A program made the position numbers and the translations under genes. From Flavobacterium azooxidireducens (GTDB lineage Bacteria; Bacteroidota; Bacteroidia; Flavobacteriales; Flavobacteriaceae), in assembly GCF_023195775.1 (NCBI RefSeq), contig NZ_CP096205.1, positions 868,001-932,000 on the forward strand: 64,000 nt of DNA, written 5' to 3'. Of this stretch, positions 9,060 through 16,699 are shown in pieces. The notes beneath the pieces were generated by a model. The model was given only the letters and a program-made list of their open reading frames with translations, was not told the DNA's origin and searched no databases. Numbering within the stretch: the first letter of the stretch is position 1; each line of letters starts with the position of its first letter.

Positions 9060-9291
9060 TCAATTTTTTTTTAATTTCTGCTAATAATTCTTCTTTGCTT
9101 TTTGTGCTAAAACCGCTTTTTTCTGCTTTTTCAATTTTCATTCGCACAAATTCCACATAAGCATCTTGCTCTCGTGCTTGTTTGATGAGATAATTTACCG
9201 CTTCGCTTTTACTTGTAAATTCTTCTTTAGCTACTTGTTCTTTTAACCATTCATCGTTTTGATTGGCTAAAGTGATACTTTGTCTTGCCAT
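9052..9291 (-). CDS. ParD-like (ribbon-helix-helix) antitoxin
   Basis: 79 residues. MARQSITLANQNDEWLKEQV is a ribbon-helix-helix N-terminus; FTSKSEAVNYLIKQAREQ is its second helix, and the charged C-terminal tail would wrap the toxin. Such proteins bind their own operator as dimers, and a long palindrome begins 3 bp upstream of the start codon. cas9 ends 43 bp upstream on the same strand, so cas9 read-through could also express the pair. Confidence 0.85.
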   Translation of the reverse strand: MARQSITLANQNDEWLKEQVAKEEFTSKSEAVNYLIKQAREQDAYVEFVRMKIEKAEKSGFSTKSKEELLAEIKKKLNV

Positions 9292-9293
9292 AA

Positions 9294-9337
9294 TAAAATT
9301 ATTTAGTGGTGTAAATATACACCACTAAATAATTTTA
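9294..9337 (-). promoter_or_regulatory. Palindromic operator/promoter of the toxin-antitoxin pair, overlapping the cas9 stop
   Basis: Perfect inverted repeat with 20-bp arms (9294-9313 and 9318-9337) and a 4-nt centre; the inner part is ATTTAGTGGTGTA/TACACCACTAAAT. TATATTTA at its centre on the minus strand resembles TAnnTTTG, so antitoxin binding would cover the promoter. The outer arm includes the cas9 stop codon (9335-9337). As RNA it is a stable hairpin and could also end cas9 transcripts. Confidence 0.75.
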
Positions 9338-12300
9338 CAAATTTTTTATTTTCCCTGATACTGAAATTTTTACTTTTATTGGATTATATGTAAACCAACC
9401 TGTTTTACCATTCAAAAAATTCTTAATATAAATTCGTTCATTATCATTATTAATCGTTGAGGTTTTTGCAATTCTAAAATAATAATCTCCAGAAGTAAAT
9501 TTCTGTACTCTATATAAATGTTCTTTCAATACTTCATAATTGGGATTTATCCAATTTATTTCGTCTTCATGTAATCCCAACAAAAACATATCATTAATAT
9601 GCAAAGTTGTTACAATTTCTTCCCCATCCAATGGTAACTGATAAACCGATTGTCCCGTTCTTTTTCTTTCAACAACAGTCCAAAAAGTTACCACATCTTC
9701 TTTTAAATTACCTTTTTCATCTTTATAAATTAAAACATGATGGTTGTTTCTTGGATTTACCCATTGATTCACATTTTCTTTCAGTTTTTCTGCTCCACCA
9801 ATATTCTCTTTTACTCTGACTTTTAAAATTGGAACTGGTGCTCCATTTTTATTGGATAAAAATATTTGTGGTTGCTTTATTCCTTTTTCGTCAACAATGA
9901 AAAAAGTATTGGCTGGAACTTTATCTTTTACAAAGCCTCCAAGCTCATTCACCCGTTTTAAAATCAACAATTTTGTTGTTTCATCAACAACTTTTTCAAT
10001 TTGTTTGGCTGTTTCTAAACTATCAATTGATTTTCTAACATGAAAAGCTTCTTCTCCATTAAAATTTCTTTTACCAAATACGGTTTCTTTATGTAATTGT
10101 CCCCGAGCCGCAACACCAACATTTTTATGTTTAATTCCATTTTTTTCTGTAATGTGTCTTCTAACAGTTATATCATTGGAAGCTTTTTTATGAGAAATTA
10201 AAATTTTCTCTACTGCTATTTCTGCATCTCTTCTAAACGATTCCCAAGGCAATGGAAAGTTCTTCAATTCTGAATTTCTATTGTATCTGTTCCATCTTGA
10301 TAATTCTTGAACATACGAAACTTTTGTGCAAGCCAAAACCAAAGCATCAATAGCATGATGACGATGATCTTCACGTGTTTTTGCATTTTCATCATTCAAA
10401 ATATTATTCATTCCCCATTTCTGACGCAAGTTTGAAGTGGCTTGACCTGGTGAAACTATAACATGCCTACATACTTTTGAAAGATAATTTTTGGCTTCTT
10501 TACTTATATATCTTGTGTCATTTAATTGTCTTGAAGAAAAATCATCATCAAACTTCTGTTGAACAAACCGTTTAAATTTTTGATATGCATTTGGATATTC
10601 TTTAGTATCTGAAAATAATTTTAATGCTCTCTCTTTTATCGCCGACCAATTGATTTCATCGTTTCCATAATATTCAAATGGTGTTTTATTCCCTTTAAGA
10701 ATGTTTTCTTTGGCATAACACAACGTTTTATTACCAAAACTATCGTTTAACGAGCGACTCCAAGGATGAATGTGTTCAATTTGAACTTCTCCGGTAAATA
10801 ATTGGGTAACCGAAATAGGTTTTCCTGTATATGGACACGTTTTTTTACATTCTTCCCAAAGTTTATAAAGCAAAATATTATCGTGAGTAATTCTGATATT
10901 ATTTTCTACTAATCTGTCTTTTACTCTATCATTTTCTCTTTCTAATCTATTTTGTTCTTTTCGTATTTTGTTTCGTTGTGATTTTGAAATTTTTAAATCA
11001 CGAGCCATTTCTACTTTTATTTCATCAATCTTACCATGAACCTCAATTAGTTCATTAACTAATTTTCTTAATTCAAAAAGTGCCGTAATTACAATAGGAT
11101 TTCGAATAGCTTGAATTTCTTTGTCAGCTTCTTTTCCTAATGGTAATTTTTCTAATAATTCTGAAACATCAATAGTTGCGGAATGATGATATAATTTACG
11201 AAGTTGGTTGTCTGAAATATTGTAATCATTTCGTAAAATATCTTTAATTATCTCAATAAATCCACCTTTTGTTTTGGAACGAACAATCCCTTCAATATTA
11301 TCTATTAAATAATTACGTTTTTCTTCTGATAATTTATTCCAATCGGAGCCAAAAACATTTTTAATTCCTCCTAAAACTACAGCAACATCATAAGTAAATC
11401 CTATTTGCAAAAACGGTAGTATGTTCGAAATTGCTTTTCTACTTAAATTGGAATAGCCATCTTTAACATTAAATCTTGAGATAGAATCAGCCTGTTCTTG
11501 CGTAAAATTCCAGTTCTTAATAGCATATTCTTTTAAATTAGATTTACTATCAAAAAAATACAAAACATGCCAAATATCCTCTTGTTCCTTTTCTGAAAAT
11601 TCAAACCATTTTTTACCAAAATACTTTTTATTGGATAAATTAGAAATAGTATGAGTTCCAACTATTTTATCTTCATCTTTATAATTAAATTTAAATTCAG
11701 CACTTTCTTTTCCAATAGCTTTTCTAATTTTTTTGAATTCCGGCTTTTCATTGGCAAACAAAAACTCTACAATTTTTTCCTTTTCTTCTTGCGAAATTTT
11801 CTTTCCATTATATTCAACCGTATTTAGCCATTGCCAAACTCTAAATTGCTCAAATGGAATTGCACTAAGTGGACACTTGGTTTTCGTTGGCTCAAAAGAA
11901 CAATTACCCACTAAATGCTTCTGTGAACGCAATGGTCGTTGATGAAATAAAATTCCATCTTCTTTATAACCTTCTAATTTTCTTCCGCCAAATAATGTTT
12001 TTAAATCTTCATTAAGATTAGAATGAAACTGAGATTGCTTGTTCCAAATCAATTCAAACTCATCAACATACATTTTACGAGTTGTGTATCGGTTACGAAT
12101 TCGTTCCAAACCATCTTGAAAAGGTTGATTTTCTTTTGGATAAATTTCAAATAAATAAGAGCCTAACGTTTTATCTTGAATGTTTTCTTGTGTTTCTATA
12201 ATACCAATTTTTCCTTCTTTTGGATTTCCTTTAAAAATAGCTCCGTCATCTGTTCCGCCTTTTCTGCTATTACTCAAAAATCCTCTTCTTTGTATTAAAT

Positions 12301-12709
12301 GATAAAAAATTCTACCAATTTCTTCTAAAGATAATTTTTCATTCAATGCTTTTTGACGCAATTCATAAGGATTTAACGAAAACCAATTTGATAATTTTTC
12401 AGATGGAAATTCTTTAGTTTTTTTCCAATCTTCAAAATCAGACGCAACCATTGGGCACATTTTATTTTCTGAAAGTGCTTTTAGTAAAATTTTCTTTCTC
12501 AATCTTCTTCTGAAAAATTGACGACGAACACCTCTTGCTCCAGTTCTTCCAGCATTTTTCGACATTTCTCTTCCTTCTCCTTCGCCCAAATTTTCAACTC
12601 CCATTGGAAATATTCTACTTCCAATACCTAAAATTTTATTATGAGCATCATCAATCAATGCCCACCCAATACTATTCGTTCCCAAATCCAACCCTAAAAT
12701 CTTTGCCAT
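9335..12709 (-). CDS. cas9: CRISPR-associated endonuclease Cas9, type II-C
   Basis: 1124 residues, the compact II-C size; RNA-guided double-strand DNA nuclease. RuvC-I KILGLDLGTNSIGWALID (Asp8); arginine-rich bridge helix GVRRQFFRRRLRKK (about 60-73); REC lobe to about 550; RuvC-II DEIKVEMARDLK (Glu567); HNH VQIEHIHPWSRSLNDSFGNK (His646, Asn660); RuvC-III DHRHHAIDALVLACTK (His784/785, Asp788); then wedge and PAM-interacting domains. All catalytic residues are present, so it should be active. cas9 is alone on its strand, divergent from the tracrRNA, with no cas1-cas2 downstream; the toxin-antitoxin pair and array follow instead. Confidence 0.97.
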   Translation of the reverse strand: MAKILGLDLGTNSIGWALIDDAHNKILGIGSRIFPMGVENLGEGEGREMSKNAGRTGARGVRRQFFRRRLRKKILLKALSENKMCPMVASDFEDWKKTKEFPSEKLSNWFSLNPYELRQKALNEKLSLEEIGRIFYHLIQRRGFLSNSRKGGTDDGAIFKGNPKEGKIGIIETQENIQDKTLGSYLFEIYPKENQPFQDGLERIRNRYTTRKMYVDEFELIWNKQSQFHSNLNEDLKTLFGGRKLEGYKEDGILFHQRPLRSQKHLVGNCSFEPTKTKCPLSAIPFEQFRVWQWLNTVEYNGKKISQEEKEKIVEFLFANEKPEFKKIRKAIGKESAEFKFNYKDEDKIVGTHTISNLSNKKYFGKKWFEFSEKEQEDIWHVLYFFDSKSNLKEYAIKNWNFTQEQADSISRFNVKDGYSNLSRKAISNILPFLQIGFTYDVAVVLGGIKNVFGSDWNKLSEEKRNYLIDNIEGIVRSKTKGGFIEIIKDILRNDYNISDNQLRKLYHHSATIDVSELLEKLPLGKEADKEIQAIRNPIVITALFELRKLVNELIEVHGKIDEIKVEMARDLKISKSQRNKIRKEQNRLERENDRVKDRLVENNIRITHDNILLYKLWEECKKTCPYTGKPISVTQLFTGEVQIEHIHPWSRSLNDSFGNKTLCYAKENILKGNKTPFEYYGNDEINWSAIKERALKLFSDTKEYPNAYQKFKRFVQQKFDDDFSSRQLNDTRYISKEAKNYLSKVCRHVIVSPGQATSNLRQKWGMNNILNDENAKTREDHRHHAIDALVLACTKVSYVQELSRWNRYNRNSELKNFPLPWESFRRDAEIAVEKILISHKKASNDITVRRHITEKNGIKHKNVGVAARGQLHKETVFGKRNFNGEEAFHVRKSIDSLETAKQIEKVVDETTKLLILKRVNELGGFVKDKVPANTFFIVDEKGIKQPQIFLSNKNGAPVPILKVRVKENIGGAEKLKENVNQWVNPRNNHHVLIYKDEKGNLKEDVVTFWTVVERKRTGQSVYQLPLDGEEIVTTLHINDMFLLGLHEDEINWINPNYEVLKEHLYRVQKFTSGDYYFRIAKTSTINNDNERIYIKNFLNGKTGWFTYNPIKVKISVSGKIKNL

Positions 12710-12733
12710 AATAACCTAATTTTAAACAATTTT

Positions 12734-12741
12734 TAAAAGTA
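12734..12741 (-). promoter_or_regulatory. Predicted cas9 promoter -7 element
   Basis: On the minus strand TACTTTTA (consensus TAnnTTTG, last base off), with a TTG -33 candidate 16 bp upstream that directly abuts the palindrome at 12763-12778. Predicted leader is about 19 nt. Confidence 0.5.
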
Positions 12742-12762
12742 ATAAAAAGAAAATTAACAATT

Positions 12763-12778
12763 TTACGGAAACCCGTAA
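12763..12778. promoter_or_regulatory. Palindromic operator-like site shared by cas9 and tracrRNA promoters
   Basis: TTACGGAAACCCGTAA, inverted repeat TTACGG-4-CCGTAA, matching 14 of 16 bases of the site upstream of cas1. Its edges lie 29 bp from the far end of the cas9 -7 element and 30 bp from that of the tracrRNA, so one site is placed symmetrically for two divergent promoters. Confidence 0.6.
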
Positions 12779-12800
12779 TCCAACCAAAAAAAGTTTTTTC

Positions 12801-12808
12801 TATATTTG
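12801..12808 (+). promoter_or_regulatory. Predicted tracrRNA promoter -7 element
   Basis: TATATTTG, an exact match to the Bacteroidota TAnnTTTG element, placed just before the anti-repeat. Confidence 0.7.
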
Positions 12809-12814
12809 TCTCAG

Positions 12815-12902
12815 ATTAAACTTTCTAATCTTTAATCTTATCACAATAAGGCTATATGCCGTAGGTTTTAACCTTTAGTCCTGCTTCGGTGGGACTTTTT
12901 TT
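12815..12902 (+). ncRNA. tracrRNA
   Basis: The anti-repeat, starting TTTCTAATCTTTAATC (about 12822-12837) and continuing TTATCACAA, pairs with the crRNA repeat: about 16 contiguous pairs, a 2-nt internal mismatch, then the GUUGUGG end. Hairpins follow: GGC-TATAT-GCC, AGG-TTTTA-CCT, and the terminator stem AGTCCTGC-TTCG-GTGGGACT with seven T. Expected length is about 88 nt, the usual II-C size. The 5' end is inferred from the -7 element. Confidence 0.9.
12877..12902 (+). terminator. Intrinsic terminator of the tracrRNA
   Basis: 8-bp stem with TTCG tetraloop followed by a T7 run; it doubles as the 3' hairpin of the tracrRNA. Confidence 0.9.
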
Positions 12903-12978
12903 ATATCAAACAATTCCCAAAATTAAGTTAATCAATTTCAAAATCAATAGCAATACTATTACTTTTGCGTTGTTAATT

Positions 12979-12986
12979 TACTTTTG
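12979..12986 (+). promoter_or_regulatory. Predicted promoter -7 element of the TetR/exporter operon
   Basis: TACTTTTG exactly fits TAnnTTTG, 13 bp before the TetR ATG; a TTTTG lies near the -33 position. The transcript would have almost no leader. Confidence 0.55.
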
Positions 12987-12999
12987 TAAAAGTTGGCGT

Positions 13000-13671
13000 A
13001 TGAAGAATATTCTAGATGGCATCAAAATAAACATTAGTCCCAAAATCTATGTTAAGGACCCGGAGACTTCTGAATTGGGTAAAAAAATACTTGAAAACAG
13101 TATTCTATTGATAGATGAAATCGGGTTTGATAATTTTACTTTTAAAAAATTGGGGCTAAAAATTGGTTCAAATGAAAGTTCAATTTATCGCTATTTTGAA
13201 AGCAAACACAAACTTTTGTTGTACCTTAGTTCTTGGTATTGGGGTTGGATAGAATTCAAATTAGTGCTTTCTACCAACAGTATTTCTAACCCAAAAGATA
13301 AATTGATGAGAGCCATTGAAATTGTAACCGAAGAAATTATCAGTGATACAAATCAACCACACATTAACGAAGTTATTTTAAATAAAATCATCATTTGTGA
13401 ATTTTCAAAATCCTATCTAACCAAAGAGGTAGATGATGAAAACAAAGAAGGCTATTTTTTAATTTACAAACGTGTCATTAACCGAATTATAGAAATGGTG
13501 AACGAGGTAAACCCAACTTTTCCTTATGCTAAAAGCTTAATTTCCACTGTTGTGGAAGGAGCTTTGCACCAACATTTTTTAAAAAGTCACTTTAAATCGA
13601 TAACAGACTGTTCGGATGAAATTACGCCGACTGAATTTTTCAAAAACTTAGTTTTAAAACAGATTAACTAA
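13000..13671 (+). CDS. TetR/AcrR-family transcriptional regulator
   Basis: 223 residues. An N-terminal helix-turn-helix (about 30-65: ILLIDEIGFDNFTFKKLGLKIGSNESSIYRYFESKHKLLLYL) is followed by a helical ligand-binding part. Start ATG 13000 is chosen: it follows a good promoter, while a GTG start at 12889 would lie inside the tracrRNA terminator. It is the first gene of an operon with an ABC protein (2-bp gap), an adaptor and an outer-membrane channel, so it most likely controls that exporter. Because it neighbours the palindrome between cas9 and tracrRNA, it is one candidate to bind that site, without direct evidence. Confidence 0.85.
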   Translation: MKNILDGIKINISPKIYVKDPETSELGKKILENSILLIDEIGFDNFTFKKLGLKIGSNESSIYRYFESKHKLLLYLSSWYWGWIEFKLVLSTNSISNPKDKLMRAIEIVTEEIISDTNQPHINEVILNKIIICEFSKSYLTKEVDDENKEGYFLIYKRVINRIIEMVNEVNPTFPYAKSLISTVVEGALHQHFLKSHFKSITDCSDEITPTEFFKNLVLKQIN

Positions 13672-13673
13672 TT

Positions 13674-15344
13674 ATGGAAAAAGCATCAAAATCGCCTTTA
13701 AAACGTTTTATCAACCTCCTAAAACTAGACAAAAAAGACATTTATCAAGTGTTTTTTTATGCCATTTTTTCAGGAATTGTTAGTCTTTCATTACCATTAG
13801 GAATTCAAGCCATCATCAACCTTATTCAAGGCGGAAGAGTGAGTCTGTCGTGGATAATTCTAGTTGCAGTTGTGATTTTAGGCGTTGTTTTTAACGGAAT
13901 TTTGCGTTTAATGCAACTTAGAATTACAGAAACCATTCAACAAAAAATATTCATTCGATCGTCTTTTGAATTTTCGTATCGATTTCCAAAAATCAAACAT
14001 ACCGAGTTTCATAACAATTATCCTCCCGAATTAGCCAATCGCTTTTTTGATACCATAACAGTTCAAAAAAGTGTTGCCAAATTAGTGTTAGATTATTCAG
14101 AATCATTGCTGCAAATTGTTTTCGGACTACTTTTGCTATCGATTTATCACCCGCTTTTTATATTGTTTGGGCTTTTATTATTTATTGTTTTGTATTTAAT
14201 TTTCAGAATTTCCTTTGAAACAGGTTTAAAAACAAGTTTAACCGAATCAAAATACAAATACAAAGTAGCTCATTGGATTCAAGAAATTGCTCGAAATTAT
14301 TTTGGATTTAAAAGTAAAATCGAATCGGAATTTGCGTTGACTAAAAACGATAAATTAGTAACCGAATACCTCAAATCCAGAGAAAGTCATTTTGAAGTTA
14401 TCAGACGACAATTCATACAATTGATTGGTTTTAAGGCTTTAATTTCATCTGGTTTATTACTCATTGGAGGTTATTTGGTAATCAATCAACAATTAAATAT
14501 CGGTCAGTTTGTGGCTGCCGAAATCATCATTCTTTTGGTAATTAATTCTGTTGAGAAAATAATTGTTGGATTAGAAACTTTTTATGATGTATTAACGTCA
14601 ATCGAAAAAATCGGACAAGTAGTTGATATGGAAATTGAAGAAGAAGAAACTGCTGAAAACACCTACTGTTATAAAAATATTCATTTTGAAATTGATGAAT
14701 TAAATTATGCTTTTCCGAACTCCACGAAAAAGATTTTAAATGCAATTTCAACCCATATCCATCAAGGTGAAAGAATATATTTGGAGGGAAGAAACGGTTC
14801 CGGAAAAACAACACTGCTTCGCATTTTGGCAGGATTAATTCACAGCAATGGAAGTTCGATTTATATTAATGACGAACATTATAATAAGATAAACATCGAA
14901 CAATACCGTGCTCAAATTGGCGTAATTACAGAAGGTCAATCACTATTTGAAGGTTCTTATTTGGAAAATATTACGTTTAAAAATCCTGATATTTCTACTG
15001 AAAAATTAAAATCAATATTAGAAAGAATAAAATTAGCCGAAGTAATAAAAAAGATGCCCAAAGGATTAGATGAAAAAATTCTAACCGAAGGAAAGCAACT
15101 ACCTTCTTCTTTAGCACAAAAAATTCTTTTGGCTAGGGCAATTGTAAATGATCCACTAGTGCTGTTTTTAGAAAATCCTTTTGATAAAATGGATGAAGAT
15201 GAAAGCAGAGAAATTATCGATTTTATTCTGTCAAAAGAAAATAATTGGACGGTAATTGTTACATCTAAAAATGAATACTGGAAACAAAAATGTGACCGAA
15301 TCATCACATTAGAAAAAGGAAAATTAATTTCTGATACTAAGTAA
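13674..15344 (+). CDS. ABC exporter-like protein (membrane and nucleotide-binding domains) with degenerate ATPase motifs
   Basis: 556 residues; inner-membrane exporter half-transporter. Residues 20-310 form a six-helix transmembrane domain, 330-556 an ATP-binding domain. The Walker A motif GRNGSGKTT (372-380) is intact, but the signature is LPSSLAQ (476-482) instead of LSGGQ, the Walker B ends FLEN (Glu500, Asn501) instead of DE, and the H-loop His is Ser531. Hydrolysis may therefore be weak or absent. It lies in an operon with TetR, HlyD-type and TolC-type genes, as in type I-like export systems. The substrate is unknown. Confidence 0.85.
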   Translation: MEKASKSPLKRFINLLKLDKKDIYQVFFYAIFSGIVSLSLPLGIQAIINLIQGGRVSLSWIILVAVVILGVVFNGILRLMQLRITETIQQKIFIRSSFEFSYRFPKIKHTEFHNNYPPELANRFFDTITVQKSVAKLVLDYSESLLQIVFGLLLLSIYHPLFILFGLLLFIVLYLIFRISFETGLKTSLTESKYKYKVAHWIQEIARNYFGFKSKIESEFALTKNDKLVTEYLKSRESHFEVIRRQFIQLIGFKALISSGLLLIGGYLVINQQLNIGQFVAAEIIILLVINSVEKIIVGLETFYDVLTSIEKIGQVVDMEIEEEETAENTYCYKNIHFEIDELNYAFPNSTKKILNAISTHIHQGERIYLEGRNGSGKTTLLRILAGLIHSNGSSIYINDEHYNKINIEQYRAQIGVITEGQSLFEGSYLENITFKNPDISTEKLKSILERIKLAEVIKKMPKGLDEKILTEGKQLPSSLAQKILLARAIVNDPLVLFLENPFDKMDEDESREIIDFILSKENNWTVIVTSKNEYWKQKCDRIITLEKGKLISDTK

Positions 15345-15345
15345 T

Positions 15346-16692
15346 ATGCTGAATATCGCTAAAAATAATATCAACGAAAAAGTAAATTTATCTCGATTTA
15401 AAACCATTCGTAAATTGGGTGAAAGACGTTATTTTAAAACGTTTAATCGCATTTTAATTTGGTTTTTTATCGGAAGTTTTCTGTTTGTTTTGCTGCCTTG
15501 GACGCAAAACATTCAAGGAAATGGATTTGTCACCACCATTTCACCGGAACAACGTCCGCAAACCATTCACACAGCCATTGCCGGTAGAATTGAAAAATGG
15601 TATGTGGCCGAAGGTCAATATGTGAATAAAGGCGACACGATTTTATTTATTTCTGAAGTAAAAGAAGATTATTTCGATCCAAATTTGGTGGACAATACCG
15701 AAAACCAAATGAAGGCGAAAATGCTTTCGGAAGAATCGTATGAAGGAAAAGCCAATTCACTTTCAGCTCAAATTACAGCGATTGAACGTGAACGAATTTT
15801 AAAATTAGAACAAGCCAGAAATAAAATTGAACAATCGCTTCTAAAGGTAAAAAGTGATAGTATGGATTTGGAAGCGGTGAAAACACAACTTAAAATCGCT
15901 CAAACCCAATTTAAACGTTCGGAAGATTTAAATAAAGAAGGTCTAAAACCGATGACTGATGTGGAAGACAAGCGATTGAAATTACAAGATTCGGAAGCTA
16001 AAATCATTACGCAACAAAATAAATTGTTAACTGCTAGAAACGAATTAATCAATGCAAAAGTTGAAATTAATCGAATCACAGCAGAATATACCGATAAAAT
16101 TTCGAAAGCTCAAAGTGAACGTTTTACCGCATTAAGTAGTCAATTTGACACAGAAGCTCAGGTGAATAAATTACAAAATCAGGTCACAAATTACAAAATG
16201 CGGAACGAACTTTATTACATTAAAGCTCCTCAAAACGGCTATGTAAACAGAGCTTTGCAATCCGGAATTGGCGAAACGATTAAAGAAGGAACACCGGTGG
16301 TGAGTATCATGCCATCAAAATATGATATTGCTGTTGAAACGTATATTCAACCCATCGATATGCCGTTAATTCATAAAGGTGAAAAAGTGCGTGTTTGGTT
16401 TGACGGTTGGCCCACCATCGTTTTTAGCGGCTGGCCCAATTCTTCCTACGGAACATTTGGCGGTGAAATTATTGCTGTCGAAAATTTTATTAGTGTAAAT
16501 GGAAAATACCGCGTTTTAATTGCTCAAGATCCAAAGGATAAACCTTGGCCAAAAGAACTCAACATTGGTGCGGGTGCTCAAACGTTTGCTTTGTTAGACA
16601 ATGTTCCGATTTGGTATGAATTATGGCGAAAATTAAACGGATTTCCACCGAATTTTTATACACCAACACAAACCAATGAAACTAAAAAATAG
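15346..16692 (+). CDS. HlyD-family periplasmic adaptor
   Basis: 448 residues. One N-terminal membrane anchor (about 38-58, LIWFFIGSFLFVLLPW), a split lipoyl-like domain (HTAIAGRIEKWYVAEGQYVNKGDTI), a long coiled-coil hairpin (about 120-280) and a beta-barrel/RND-type C-terminal part. It would bridge the inner-membrane ABC protein to the outer-membrane channel. It starts 1 bp after the ABC stop codon. Confidence 0.9.
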   Translation: MLNIAKNNINEKVNLSRFKTIRKLGERRYFKTFNRILIWFFIGSFLFVLLPWTQNIQGNGFVTTISPEQRPQTIHTAIAGRIEKWYVAEGQYVNKGDTILFISEVKEDYFDPNLVDNTENQMKAKMLSEESYEGKANSLSAQITAIERERILKLEQARNKIEQSLLKVKSDSMDLEAVKTQLKIAQTQFKRSEDLNKEGLKPMTDVEDKRLKLQDSEAKIITQQNKLLTARNELINAKVEINRITAEYTDKISKAQSERFTALSSQFDTEAQVNKLQNQVTNYKMRNELYYIKAPQNGYVNRALQSGIGETIKEGTPVVSIMPSKYDIAVETYIQPIDMPLIHKGEKVRVWFDGWPTIVFSGWPNSSYGTFGGEIIAVENFISVNGKYRVLIAQDPKDKPWPKELNIGAGAQTFALLDNVPIWYELWRKLNGFPPNFYTPTQTNETKK

Positions 16693-16699
16693 GTATTTG

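Noticed and set aside
12889..12999. GTG-initiated extension of the TetR protein
   Set aside because: It lies within the tracrRNA terminator and precedes the TetR promoter; ATG 13000 gives a normal TetR length.
13000..13671. Calling the TetR protein the regulator of the CRISPR palindrome
   Set aside because: Only adjacency supports it; the gene is operonic with an exporter, its usual target. Kept as one candidate only.
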